A DNA stretch of 34,066 bases from Selenomonadaceae bacterium (GCA_017535925.1 JAFXTD010000037.1:1-34066), one strand, 5' to 3'. Counted from the stretch's first letter, positions 8,540-16,884 are shown. The notes: generated from the sequence alone by a model not told the origin. Made by a program: numbers and translations.

Positions 8540-9025
8540 TCAATCCTCAACGCGCTTGCCCTCAATTTTGGCGATTGAATCTTTGGCACTTTCGATGCCG
8601 TAAATGACGCGGGCAAGACCATCGCCGTAGCGTTGAATCGTGAGAATGCAAGTGTTCACCGCGTAATCGATTTGCTCGTGAGTGGGTGCGTCGACTTCTT
8701 CGCCGCAATAAATTGGAAAGCGGAAAGAAATTTCTCCGTCTCTGAAGTCAAAATCGAAGCCGCCGTTCCTCATGCCGTAGTTGGCTCGGAGCAAATATTC
8801 CGCCGCTGCCAAACGAGTGTCCTCGTCCGCCTCAAGCGGAACCATAGCTCGAATCAAAAGCCTGTCGTCTTGCGCGTGAAAGAAAACCGTCGCGTGACCG
8901 AATTTACATTTGACGCCGAACATTGCTCTTGCAATATCGTTTTCGTCAAACGGAATCCACTTCAACTCTTCGACTCGGAAATAATCTTCCACTGCCTCGC
9001 GAATAGATTCTGCTGTTGCTCCCAT
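8540..9025 (-). CDS. YbjN-domain protein
   Basis: A 161-residue acidic protein with a YbjN-like fold (T3SS-chaperone-like domain, PF10722). It has an N-terminal helix (ESIREAVEDYF), alternating strands (HATVFFHAQDDRLLIRAMV, and GEISFRFPIYC) and a C-terminal helix with the INTCILTIQRYGDGLARVIYG-like segment. There is no signal peptide. YbjN proteins are linked to stress and surface-structure regulation in enterobacteria, but the biochemical role is unknown. The start is fixed by AGGAGG 9 nt before ATG, and the gene has its own promoter, divergent from the histidine kinase. Confidence 0.75.
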   Translation of the reverse strand: MGATAESIREAVEDYFRVEELKWIPFDENDIARAMFGVKCKFGHATVFFHAQDDRLLIRAMVPLEADEDTRLAAAEYLLRANYGMRNGGFDFDFRDGEISFRFPIYCGEEVDAPTHEQIDYAVNTCILTIQRYGDGLARVIYGIESAKDSIAKIEGKRVED

Positions 9026-9056
9026 AAAAATCTTCCTCCTTTTAAGATATGCGCCA

Positions 9057-9084
9057 ATTATACATGATAAAAAATTTTTCGCAA
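9057..9084 (-). promoter_or_regulatory. Predicted promoter of the ybjN-like gene
   Basis: Minus strand: TTGCGA, 16-nt A/T-rich spacer, TATAAT, about 32 nt before the start codon. Confidence 0.6.
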
Positions 9085-9149
9085 GCGTTTTGAGAAAATT
9101 TTTTTACCGAAAGATAAATTCGTAAAAGAGTCGGCGGCGAAAAAATTTT

Positions 9150-9179
9150 TTGCACAAAATAAATGACATGTGATATTAT
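9150..9179 (+). promoter_or_regulatory. Predicted promoter of the signalling operon
   Basis: TTGCAC, 18-nt spacer, TATTAT with an upstream TGA (extended -10). Transcription would start near 9186, downstream of the ATG at 9163. This supports ATG 9229 as the true start of the kinase. Confidence 0.6.
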
Positions 9180-9228
9180 TGGCAAGGCTCAACTGAAAGT
9201 AATATCGACAGATTTTTTCGGAGGGAAA

Positions 9229-10860
9229 ATGGGCAGAAATAATTTTTTGGGTAAAAAATATTTGTACGAAGTTTTACCTATGTTGAAGTGGGTCGCTGAA
9301 CAAGTCCCCGGCGGTTTCTTCGTCTATTCCGCCAAAGAACCGTTTGAAATTTTCTACGTGAATAACGAAGTTCTTAACATTTACGGTTGCGAAAATCTCG
9401 ACGAGTTCAGAGACTTGACGGGCTACACTTTCAAAGGCATGGTTTATCCCGATGATTTCGACGCAATTCAAGAATCAATCGAAGAACAAATCGCCGACCC
9501 CGAAAATGACCGCCTCGACCACGTGGAATATCGAATCACGCGCAAGGACGGCACCGTTCGTTGGATTGACGACTACGGGCATTTCGCGACCTTCCCCGAA
9601 CACGGCGATGCATTTTACGTTTTTATCAGCGACATAACCGAACGACGGCTTATTCAGGAGGAGAAGCTGCGTATGGAAATGGAATTGGAAAAAGAAAGAC
9701 AAGCAAGCGAAATCAAAGCAGCGTTCCTCTTTAACATTTCGCACGACATCTTGACGCCGCTCAATTCAATCAGAGGTTTTACGGAACTTGCGCGGCGACA
9801 CATCAACGAACCCGAACTTTTAAAAACTTATCTTGAAAAAGTCGACGAAAGCAGTTTGCAAATGTTGACGCTCGTCAATGACCTGCTCGACATGAGCAAG
9901 ATAACCTACGGCAAAACGCAACTGCGCTCCGAAATTTGCGACTTGGAAGAGCAGGTGTTGGTTGTCGTTCACGCCTTCAAGCATCATGCGGAAAAGAAAA
10001 ATATTTCTCTCGAATGCGTGACCAATTTGCCGCGAGAAATGGTTTATACCGACGACGTGAACTTCAAAAAAATTCTTTCCGCCCTGCTTGACAACGCGAT
10101 AAAATTCACGCCAAACGGCGGGCACGTAAAAATTTCTGCCAAGAAGAAAAAAGTTTCCAACTCCGGCTACCTTCGTTGCGAATTTGTAATTTCGGACGAC
10201 GGCACGGGTATGACGCCCGAATTTATGAAACGCATGTATGAAACTTTTGAACGCGAGGAATCTTCGACAAAGACCGGGCATATCAGCGCGGGGCTCGGCT
10301 TGGCGATAACGAAAAAACTTATCGAAGCAATGGGCGGCTCAATCGACGCCGTCAGCGAAAAAGGCAAAGGCACAACGTTTACGGTCGGCATGCCTTTTAA
10401 AATTTATCGCGGCGAAGACGAGGACAAAGAGGCTCCCATTGAAAAATTTGCCGATGCGGAAAACTGCGGTGACAGAATCCTTTTGGTCGACGACATTGAA
10501 CTCAATCGAATGCTTGCCGAAACAATTTTGGAGGAATCGGGCTTTTCGGTTGAGACGGTTGCCGACGGAGTGGAGGCAGTCGAAGCTTTCACCAAACACC
10601 CGCCGGGCTATTACGACCTTGTGCTTATGGATATTCAAATGCCGATAATGAACGGCTACGAGGCAACGCGGGCGATTCGTGCCCTCGACAGACCCGACGC
10701 AAAAGTTTTGCCGATAATCGCGCTCAGTGCCAACAGTCGTGACGAGGATAAACGCATGAGCATGGAGAGCGGCATGAATTATCACATTGCCAAGCCCTTC
10801 GACGTAGTGCAACTTATCGCCGCCGTCAACAAGTACATTGCAGCGCGAAAAGATTTATAA
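9229..10860 (+). CDS. PAS-domain hybrid sensor histidine kinase with C-terminal receiver
   Basis: A 543-residue soluble protein; the start is ATG 9229 with GGAGGG in front. Order of domains: PAS with PAC (about residues 25-140, ending DITERR), a short coiled coil, HisKA with the phosphoacceptor H172 in NISHDILTPLNS, HATPase_c (N box DNAIKF, G boxes DDGTGM and GLGLAITKKL), and a receiver with D468 in LMDIQMP and the conserved K in HIAKPF. There is no membrane segment, so it senses a cytoplasmic signal, perhaps through the PAS pocket. No HPt or DNA-binding partner is nearby. It heads an operon of partner-switching genes, so its receiver may act by protein contact; that is inference. Confidence 0.93.
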   Translation: MGRNNFLGKKYLYEVLPMLKWVAEQVPGGFFVYSAKEPFEIFYVNNEVLNIYGCENLDEFRDLTGYTFKGMVYPDDFDAIQESIEEQIADPENDRLDHVEYRITRKDGTVRWIDDYGHFATFPEHGDAFYVFISDITERRLIQEEKLRMEMELEKERQASEIKAAFLFNISHDILTPLNSIRGFTELARRHINEPELLKTYLEKVDESSLQMLTLVNDLLDMSKITYGKTQLRSEICDLEEQVLVVVHAFKHHAEKKNISLECVTNLPREMVYTDDVNFKKILSALLDNAIKFTPNGGHVKISAKKKKVSNSGYLRCEFVISDDGTGMTPEFMKRMYETFEREESSTKTGHISAGLGLAITKKLIEAMGGSIDAVSEKGKGTTFTVGMPFKIYRGEDEDKEAPIEKFADAENCGDRILLVDDIELNRMLAETILEESGFSVETVADGVEAVEAFTKHPPGYYDLVLMDIQMPIMNGYEATRAIRALDRPDAKVLPIIALSANSRDEDKRMSMESGMNYHIAKPFDVVQLIAAVNKYIAARKDL

Positions 10861-10874
10861 AAGGAGACAGCAAA

Positions 10875-11171
10875 ATGGAAATCAAAAAGGAACTCAACGG
10901 AAATGCATTGACGATTAAAATTATCGGAAGGCTCGACGCGGCAAGCGCACCCGAACTTTCCAAAGAATTGACGACCGCACTCGACGGCGTGACGGATTTG
11001 ACGTTCGACCTCGCGGAGCTTAAGTATATCGCCTCGGCAGGCTTGAGGGTTTTGCTCGTGGCTCAAAAGCGCATGAACAAACAGGGCTCAATGAAACTCA
11101 CAAACGTCGGCGAATCGGTCATGGAAGTTTTGGAAATGACGGGCTTTGCAAGCCTCATGACAATCGCTTAA
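10875..11171 (+). CDS. STAS-domain anti-sigma factor antagonist (SpoIIAA/RsbV type)
   Basis: A 98-residue single STAS domain, the usual length. It begins with a typical strand (LTIKIIGRLDAASAPEL) and carries the phosphorylation loop YIASAGLRVLL. S54 aligns with the kinase target of SpoIIAA and RsbV (S two residues before the G). In this family the dephosphorylated form binds the anti-sigma kinase and releases its target. The gene lies 14 nt after the hybrid kinase and 12 nt before an RsbW-like kinase, with an AAGGAG site. Confidence 0.92.
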   Translation: MEIKKELNGNALTIKIIGRLDAASAPELSKELTTALDGVTDLTFDLAELKYIASAGLRVLLVAQKRMNKQGSMKLTNVGESVMEVLEMTGFASLMTIA

Positions 11172-11183
11172 CGGAGAATTTTT

Positions 11184-11591
11184 ATGGAACAAATTACGGT
11201 TGAGGCGACACTCGAAAATTTACAGACGGTTATCGACTTCGCAACAGAGCAGCTTGAGGCTCGCGATTGCCCAATGAAAACTTCAATGCAGCTGGAGCTT
11301 GTTATCGAAGAAATTTTCGTGAACATTTCAAGTTACGCCTATCACCCCGAAATCGGCCCCGCGACTTTTTGCATGGAATTTGAGGAAAATCCCGACGCAG
11401 TGTTGATAACTTTCCTTGACAGAGGCAAACCTTACAATCCTCTTGAAAAAGATGACCCCGATACCACGCTTGAATTGGAAGAACGTGACATCGGCGGCTT
11501 GGGGATTTTTCTTGTCAAAAAAAATGTCGACGAAATCAATTACGAATACGCGGACGGAAAAAATATTCTGCGCATGAAAAAATTTTTCTGA
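11184..11591 (+). CDS. RsbW/SpoIIAB-like serine kinase (anti-sigma or switch kinase)
   Basis: A 135-residue GHKL-type ATPase. The N box is in ELVIEEIFVNISSYAY (N47), the G1 region is DRGKPYNPL and the G2 loop is GGLGIFLVKKNVD. These match the HATPase_c_2 family of kinases that phosphorylate a STAS partner. The expected substrate is S54 of the preceding gene product. The bound target in the free state could be a sigma factor or another effector; none is encoded nearby. Confidence 0.9.
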   Translation: MEQITVEATLENLQTVIDFATEQLEARDCPMKTSMQLELVIEEIFVNISSYAYHPEIGPATFCMEFEENPDAVLITFLDRGKPYNPLEKDDPDTTLELEERDIGGLGIFLVKKNVDEINYEYADGKNILRMKKFF

Positions 11592-11601
11592 GGTCGCTCC
11601 A

Positions 11602-13791
11602 ATGAAATGGAACATACAAAAAAGACTGCTCGTCCTCGTCTTGGCGGCGGGGATATTGTCGTTCATGACGGTGAGCGGTCTTTCTTTTTACGGCATGAGT
11701 GTCACGCGCTCCGAAATGAGCGTGCTGGGCGATAAGGTCGGCGAGGCAGGCGCGAACTTTACCGAAAGCCTGATAACTTATCAACTCAAGAAAACTCTCG
11801 GCGAATTGGCAAAAGCCCGCGCAGAATCCATTGACCGCGATATATATTTGATTCGTTCCAATGTTGAATTTTTGTCGCGTATGATGACACGCATTGCCTC
11901 CAATTCCGAAGAATACAAACCCGTCAAGCTCCTCGACCCGCGCTTTGATAAAGTTCATCATTTTGAGCCGTATATAATTTACAGTCCGGAAACTTTTTTT
12001 CAGGGCATGACGCCCGAAAAAATTTCTCCCGAATTGCGCCGCGAAATTGAAATTGCAAGCAACATCGGCAGCACTTTGCGTACCGTTTCAAAATCGTTCG
12101 CAGGATACAATTCCTCTTTCTACGTCGGCTCGGCTAAGGGATATTTTATCTGCGTCAGTCTCTACCCCGAAACAAACGGTGCCCTTGAATACAGTAACAA
12201 CGAACTTTATCAATATGATTGCCGCGAACGCCCTTGGTACAAAAACGCAATCGAAGCCGGTGCTCCCGTCTTTTCCGAACTGTACAACAACATGGACGAC
12301 GACGGCTATCAGCTTATCGGGTGCTCTGCGCCCTACTACGACCGAAACGGCGTGGTGGGGGTCGTGGGCTTGGATATAGCCAACACCGAAATTTATACGA
12401 CAATCGAAGATACGGCTATTGGTGAGCACGGGTTCAGTTTCGTTTTGAATAAGAAAGGCGAAGTTGTTTTTTCCTCGCACATGGCAGGCGATTTGGTTGC
12501 GACTTCGGGCGGACAAGACTTGCGCGAAAACCCCGAACAAACTTTGGCGGACGCGGCACGCAAAATGGTTGACGGGCAAAGCGGTATCTTCCCCGTGATT
12601 GTCGACGGCGAGGAATATTTTTTGGCATTCGCCCCTTTGGAAAATATCGGCTGGAGTTTCGGCACGTTGACTTTGTGCAAAGACATTGACGCCGCAGCAG
12701 AGGAAAGCCGAAAATTTTTTCTGACACAGATTGCAGACTTTCGAATTCGCCTGCAAGACGTCTTCTATATCATGGGCTTATCCTCCATGATTTTGCTTAT
12801 GGGCTTGCTGAAATTTTTGTTGTCGGCAAGCAAAAAAGTTTCGGCGCGTTTGGCAAAACCGGTTCACGAACTTAGCGACGGTGTCCGCGAAATTTCCGGC
12901 GGCAACCTCGACAAGAAACTTGACATTAAAACCGGCGATGAAATTGAACAACTTGCAAACGATTTCAACACAATGACCGACGAACTCAAAACTTACATGG
13001 CGAATTTGACGAAAGTCGCTGCCGAGAAAGAACGCATTGCAACCGAGCTTGACGTTGCCACAGAAATTCAGCGCGGCATGTTGCCGAAAGATTTTCCGAC
13101 ACGCGAGGACTTTGAACTTTTGGCAACGATGACTCCCGCAAAAGAAGTGGGCGGTGATTTTTACGACTTCTACTTCCTCGACGAAACACACCTCGCGATA
13201 ACCGTCGCTGACGTTTCGGGCAAAGGAATTCCCGCTGCCTTGTTCATGGTCATTTCAAAAACCGTGTTGAAAAATTTCGCGGTGTCGATGATTAATCGCG
13301 AGGGTCTTGCCGAAGTCACTGCCGCCGCCAATGATAAACTCTGCGCCAACAACGAGGCAATGATGTTCGTGACGGCTTTTATCGGCGTGCTTGACTTGGA
13401 GACGGGTGAATTTACTTTCGTGAACGCCGGGCACAATCCGCCCGTGATTTATCATGCCGAAGAGAATCATTGCGAATTCCTCGACGTGAAGAAAAATTTT
13501 GTGCTCGGTCCGATGGACGGCATTCCCTTCGCGGAGCAGAAGATAACTTTCAAACGCGGCGATTTGATTTTCATTTACACTGACGGCGTGACAGAGGCTT
13601 TGAACGTCGACAATGAAGAATATCTTCCCGATCGATTGATAAAGTTCATGAACTCGACGGATTGCAAAGCTGACTTGGAGACGCTGTTAAAAAATGTTCG
13701 CGAAGATTTGTCGAAGCATGTGGGCGCGGCGGAACAATCTGACGATATAACAATGTTCGCCTTGAGATTTAACGGGGAGTCGCGGAAATGA
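11602..13791 (+). CDS. Membrane Cache-HAMP-PP2C (SpoIIE-type) serine phosphatase, copy 1
   Basis: A 729-residue sensor phosphatase. TM1 is about residues 8-30, then a large extracytoplasmic dCache region (31-380), TM2 (about 388-410), HAMP (417-466), a short coiled coil and a PP2C/SpoIIE domain (about 500-725). Visible phosphatase motifs are GGDFYDFYFLDE (D519), ADVSGKGIPAALFM, TDGVTEA and QSDDITMFAL. The distal sensor has Y205, R210, W212, Y213, Y228 and D258 in the spacing of amino-acid-binding dCache domains. The product should dephosphorylate the STAS protein when the sensor is in the right state. The gene overlaps the second copy by 4 nt (ATGA). Confidence 0.93.
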   Translation: MKWNIQKRLLVLVLAAGILSFMTVSGLSFYGMSVTRSEMSVLGDKVGEAGANFTESLITYQLKKTLGELAKARAESIDRDIYLIRSNVEFLSRMMTRIASNSEEYKPVKLLDPRFDKVHHFEPYIIYSPETFFQGMTPEKISPELRREIEIASNIGSTLRTVSKSFAGYNSSFYVGSAKGYFICVSLYPETNGALEYSNNELYQYDCRERPWYKNAIEAGAPVFSELYNNMDDDGYQLIGCSAPYYDRNGVVGVVGLDIANTEIYTTIEDTAIGEHGFSFVLNKKGEVVFSSHMAGDLVATSGGQDLRENPEQTLADAARKMVDGQSGIFPVIVDGEEYFLAFAPLENIGWSFGTLTLCKDIDAAAEESRKFFLTQIADFRIRLQDVFYIMGLSSMILLMGLLKFLLSASKKVSARLAKPVHELSDGVREISGGNLDKKLDIKTGDEIEQLANDFNTMTDELKTYMANLTKVAAEKERIATELDVATEIQRGMLPKDFPTREDFELLATMTPAKEVGGDFYDFYFLDETHLAITVADVSGKGIPAALFMVISKTVLKNFAVSMINREGLAEVTAAANDKLCANNEAMMFVTAFIGVLDLETGEFTFVNAGHNPPVIYHAEENHCEFLDVKKNFVLGPMDGIPFAEQKITFKRGDLIFIYTDGVTEALNVDNEEYLPDRLIKFMNSTDCKADLETLLKNVREDLSKHVGAAEQSDDITMFALRFNGESRK
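12856..13775 (+). repeat. Long direct repeat, unit 1 (HAMP-PP2C coding region)
   Basis: It aligns without net gaps to 15078-15997 (constant offset 2222). Identity is very high and includes synonymous sites, with stretches of over 100 nt that look unchanged. Confidence 0.85.
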
Positions 13792-16013
13792 AATTCAGTA
13801 TCCACAAAAAAGTTTTGATGCTCGTGGTTGGCGCGGGCTTGGCGGCGTTCCTTATGGTCGGTATCTTCGCTGCCATAGGCAGATTCTTGATTCAAAAAGA
13901 TATGATTCGGATGAGCGTCGAACTCGGAGAGAACAGCGCAACTTACACCGATAAACTCTTGACGGCGCAACTCAAGCAAACACTCGGCGAATTGGCAGAG
14001 GCGGGAGCGCAATTCGTTGACAGGGAAATGATAATCGCGCAGGGAGACGCAAAGATTTTGGCGGAGACAATGACCGAAATTTTTTCACACCCCGAAAATT
14101 ATTCGCCCGAAACTTTACCCGACCCGCGAACCGAATCCGTAAAATTTGGCGAGCCTTATCGAATTTACGCGCCGGACATTTCCAACAATGTCACGCCCGA
14201 AATTCAACACGAGTTGGAACTTGCGGCGAACGTCAAAGATTTGCTTGCGGAAATTTTAAAAACTTATGACGGCTACAACGCAACGGCATTTGTCGGCGGC
14301 GAAAAGGGCTGGTTTATCGGCGCGGATATTTTGCACGGAGAAGACAATCATACTGATTTCAACGCGACGGTGCCTCTTTCTCACGAACGCATTTACAATT
14401 TCGACACCCGCAAACGCCCTTGGTATATCAAAGCCAAAAATGCCAATGCTCCCGTCATTTCCGACCTCTACAGAACGGTTGAGAGTTCGGGCAAAAATTC
14501 TTATCAGCAACTCGGTGCGTCCGTTCCCTTCTACGACGCGGCAGGCAATATGATTGGCGTCGCCGGTGTGGATTCCTCGAACGAAGACCTTTACAGCGAG
14601 ATTAACCGCTTGACCAAAAACAATGGCGGTATCAATTTCGTACTTGACAATCACGGCGAAGTGATTTTCTCAACGGTAACCGACGGCGCATTTGCAGTGA
14701 ATACTTCCGAAGACCTTGCCGCACGATACGGTGCTCGCGATTTGCGCAACAGTTCCAATCACTCTTTGGCTGCCGCTGCTTCCAAAATGGTTGCCGGCGA
14801 ACAGGAAGTTGTGCCCGTCTTTTTGAGCGGCGAAGATTTTTATTTGGCATTCTCGCCGATAAAATCTGTCGGTTGGAGTTTCGGAATGGTTGTCTCGAAA
14901 GAAGAAGTCTTGGGGAATATGCAGAGCGTTCAAAATTATTTTCAAAAGCAAGTTTCAAATCTTCAAGAGCAAATGCGAAAGGAATATTCTTACCTCAATC
15001 AAGTTGCCGTGATAATCCCCGCGCTTATGTTGATAATTTTATTCTTCATGAGCACGCGCCTTTCACGTCGTTTCGTCAAACCGATTCACGAACTTAGCGA
15101 CGGCGTCCGCGAAATTTCCGGCGGCAACCTCGACAAGAAACTCGACATTAAAACCGGCGATGAGATTGAACAACTTGCAAACGGTTTCAACATAATGACC
15201 GACGAATTGAAAACTTACATGAAGAATTTGGAAAAGGAAACTGCCGAAAAAGAACGCATTGCAACCGAGCTTGACGTTGCCACAGAAATTCAGCGCGGCA
15301 TGTTGCCGAAAGATTTTCCGACACGCGAGGACTTTGAACTTTTGGCAACGATGACTCCCGCAAAAGAAGTCGGCGGCGATTTTTACGACTTCTATTTCCT
15401 CGACGAAACGCACCTCGCGATAACGGTCGCTGACGTTTCCGGCAAAGGAATCCCCGCTGCTTTGTTCATGGTCATTTCAAAAAATATCTTGAATAACTTC
15501 GCCGAAAGTTTTTATAAGCAAAACGGATTGGCACCCGTCGTCGCCGCCGCCAATGAACAGCTCTGCGCCAACAACGAGGCAATGATGTTCGTGACGGCTT
15601 TTATCGGCGTGCTTGACTTGGAGACGGGTGAATTTACTTTCGTGAACGCCGGGCACAATCCGCCCGTGATTTATCATGCCGAAGAAAATCGTTGCGACTT
15701 CCTCGACGTGAAGAAAAATTTTGTGCTCGGCCCGATGGACGGCATTCCCTTCGCGGAACAGAAAACGACTTTCAAACGCGGCGATTTGATTTTTATTTAC
15801 ACGGACGGCGTGACGGAGGCTTTGAACGTCGACAACGAAGAATACTTGCCCGACCGATTGATAGCCTTCATGAATTCGACGGATTGCAAAGCTGACTTGG
15901 AGACGCTGCTTAAAAATGTTCGCGGCGATTTGTCGAAGCATGTGGGCGCGGCGGAACAATCTGACGATATAACAATGTTTGCCTTGAGATTTAACGGAGG
16001 CGGTAAGGCTTGA
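13788..16013 (+). CDS. Membrane Cache-HAMP-PP2C (SpoIIE-type) serine phosphatase, copy 2
   Basis: A 741-residue tandem paralogue with the same architecture: TM1 about 8-32, dCache region, TM2 about 405-425, HAMP from about 430, PP2C at the end. From the HAMP start to the C-terminus it is nearly identical to copy 1 at both DNA and protein level. The sensor half has diverged strongly. The amino-acid pocket pattern is kept at R210, W212, Y213, Y228 and D262, but the first position is F205 instead of Y, so the ligand may differ. Start ATG 13788 overlaps the stop of copy 1, so the two are probably made together from one message. Confidence 0.93.
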   Translation: MKFSIHKKVLMLVVGAGLAAFLMVGIFAAIGRFLIQKDMIRMSVELGENSATYTDKLLTAQLKQTLGELAEAGAQFVDREMIIAQGDAKILAETMTEIFSHPENYSPETLPDPRTESVKFGEPYRIYAPDISNNVTPEIQHELELAANVKDLLAEILKTYDGYNATAFVGGEKGWFIGADILHGEDNHTDFNATVPLSHERIYNFDTRKRPWYIKAKNANAPVISDLYRTVESSGKNSYQQLGASVPFYDAAGNMIGVAGVDSSNEDLYSEINRLTKNNGGINFVLDNHGEVIFSTVTDGAFAVNTSEDLAARYGARDLRNSSNHSLAAAASKMVAGEQEVVPVFLSGEDFYLAFSPIKSVGWSFGMVVSKEEVLGNMQSVQNYFQKQVSNLQEQMRKEYSYLNQVAVIIPALMLIILFFMSTRLSRRFVKPIHELSDGVREISGGNLDKKLDIKTGDEIEQLANGFNIMTDELKTYMKNLEKETAEKERIATELDVATEIQRGMLPKDFPTREDFELLATMTPAKEVGGDFYDFYFLDETHLAITVADVSGKGIPAALFMVISKNILNNFAESFYKQNGLAPVVAAANEQLCANNEAMMFVTAFIGVLDLETGEFTFVNAGHNPPVIYHAEENRCDFLDVKKNFVLGPMDGIPFAEQKTTFKRGDLIFIYTDGVTEALNVDNEEYLPDRLIAFMNSTDCKADLETLLKNVRGDLSKHVGAAEQSDDITMFALRFNGGGKA
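15078..15997 (+). repeat. Long direct repeat, unit 2 (HAMP-PP2C coding region)
   Basis: Second unit of the 920-nt direct repeat; see 12856-13775. The sequence upstream of this point (sensor and TM2) does not align at DNA level. Confidence 0.85.
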
Positions 16014-16360
16014 AGAAAATTTTTTGCCTGACGATTCTTTTGGCAGTGTTGATTGTCGGCGGTTGCACTGCAAGTAAAATGTCGATTGATTCGACACAAG
16101 ATGAAATAAAAATTTCGGCAACGAACGCTGACGAAAGCGGCGGCAACGGCAACATAAAAATTCCTGACGGCTCTGCTGTTCCGGTCGACGCGAAAATTTC
16201 TTCGGGCAAGTTGATTATCGGCGTCGGCGGCAAAGAATACACGGTCGACAAGAGCGGCGAACTTTTTATTGACGTTCCGGCGGGCGAGTGCGATTTATCT
16301 TTCACTGCCAAAGAAGGTTTGATCGGCGAAATAATTTTGCGCGCCTTGCCGAAAGTTTAA
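16010..16360 (+). CDS. Small lipoprotein of unknown function
   Basis: A 116-residue protein starting at TTG 16010, which overlaps the stop of the preceding phosphatase (TTGA); GGAGG lies about 12 nt upstream. The signal peptide ends in the lipobox IVGGC. The mature part is short, rich in G, S, D and beta-strand-like (KLIIGVGGKEYTVDKSGEL), and I do not recognise it. As the last gene of the signalling operon it could sit near the Cache sensors at the outer face of the membrane, but nothing in the sequence proves that. It is followed by a clear terminator. Confidence 0.75.
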   Translation: MKKIFCLTILLAVLIVGGCTASKMSIDSTQDEIKISATNADESGGNGNIKIPDGSAVPVDAKISSGKLIIGVGGKEYTVDKSGELFIDVPAGECDLSFTAKEGLIGEIILRALPKV

Positions 16361-16379
16361 AAGCATGAAAAAATTTTTT

Positions 16380-16404
16380 CCCGTCAATGCGACGGGATTT
16401 TTTT
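16380..16404 (+). terminator. Intrinsic terminator of the signalling operon
   Basis: CCCGTC, loop AATGC, GACGGG, then A and a run of eight T. Confidence 0.9.
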
Positions 16405-16406
16405 AT

Positions 16407-16435
16407 TTGACGCGCCGCAATCGCAATGATAAATT
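16407..16435 (+). promoter_or_regulatory. Predicted promoter before the AraC-type remnant
   Basis: TTGACG, 17-nt spacer, TAAATT with TGA before the -10. It is nearly identical to the ilvA promoter at 16829, including most of the spacer. Confidence 0.6.
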
Positions 16436-16460
16436 AAAATCTGTTGGTAAATTCGAAAGT

Positions 16461-16495
16461 AGCTGTCAGTTTTCAGATTTTAGCCAACCACTAAC
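16461..16495 (+). repeat. Short heptamer array
   Basis: AGCTGTC, AGTTTTC and AGATTTTAG units followed by CCAACCACTAAC (inverted type). It directly follows the 22-nt sequence (16442-16463) shared with 8206-8227. Confidence 0.55.
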
Positions 16496-16695
16496 ATGGT
16501 ACAGTTAATCGAATTCGACGCGCAAGAGGATTCGCCGTTCGAGAGTGAGCCGCAACTTTTGGGCGTTTGTCATTGGTGCACAAGCACGACGACCGCCTCG
16601 AATTGAATTTCATTTTGTCGGGCAACGGCATGCAGATTATTGACGGCAAATTTTGCAACGTGCAGGCGGGCGATGTTTCCACGACGAAAGCTTGA
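16496..16695 (+). pseudogene. Remnant of an AraC-family regulator (cupin part), frameshifted
   Basis: From ATG 16496 one frame reads to a histidine-tryptophan (LLGVCHW). A different frame then continues VHKHDDRLELNFILSG...GMQIIDGK...VQAGDV before a stop at 16695. Joined by one frame change near 16575, this resembles the N-terminal cupin domain of AraC-type regulators (H-x-H, then ELNFILSG, then a Q-A-G-D turn). No helix-turn-helix part follows. Downstream (about 16731-16848), another broken frame ends NQDNFASAKLFGGYLIDAPPS; it looks protein-like but I do not recognise it. It is either a decayed gene or a deletion scar. Confidence 0.6.
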
Positions 16696-16828
16696 TGGCT
16701 CGCGCAATCGTGTTAATCGTTTCCTCCGACATATATCAAAGCCGCGATAAATTTCCTTGATGCGTTTATTTTGGCATACAGAAACCAAGACAATTTTGCT
16801 TCCGCAAAGCTGTTCGGAGGATATTTGA

Positions 16829-16857
16829 TTGACGCGCCGCCTTCATAATGATAAATT
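16829..16857 (+). promoter_or_regulatory. Predicted ilvA promoter
   Basis: TTGACG, 17-nt spacer, TAAATT with upstream TGA. Transcription would start near 16864, about 20 nt before the TTG start with its GGAGG site. Confidence 0.65.
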
Positions 16858-16884
16858 ATTTAGACTAAGTGAGGAGGTTTTAAA

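Noticed and set aside
8400..8603. 67-residue plus-strand frame in the hslU-ybjN gap
   Set aside because: No ribosome site, low-complexity translation, and it runs into the convincing minus-strand ybjN-like gene.
9163..9228. Longer start for the histidine kinase
   Set aside because: The ATG at 9163 lies upstream of the predicted transcription start and has no ribosome site; ATG 9229 has GGAGGG.
12088..12756. 222-residue minus-strand frame opposite phosphatase 1
   Set aside because: Shadow of the Cache domain coding region; composition explained by the plus strand.
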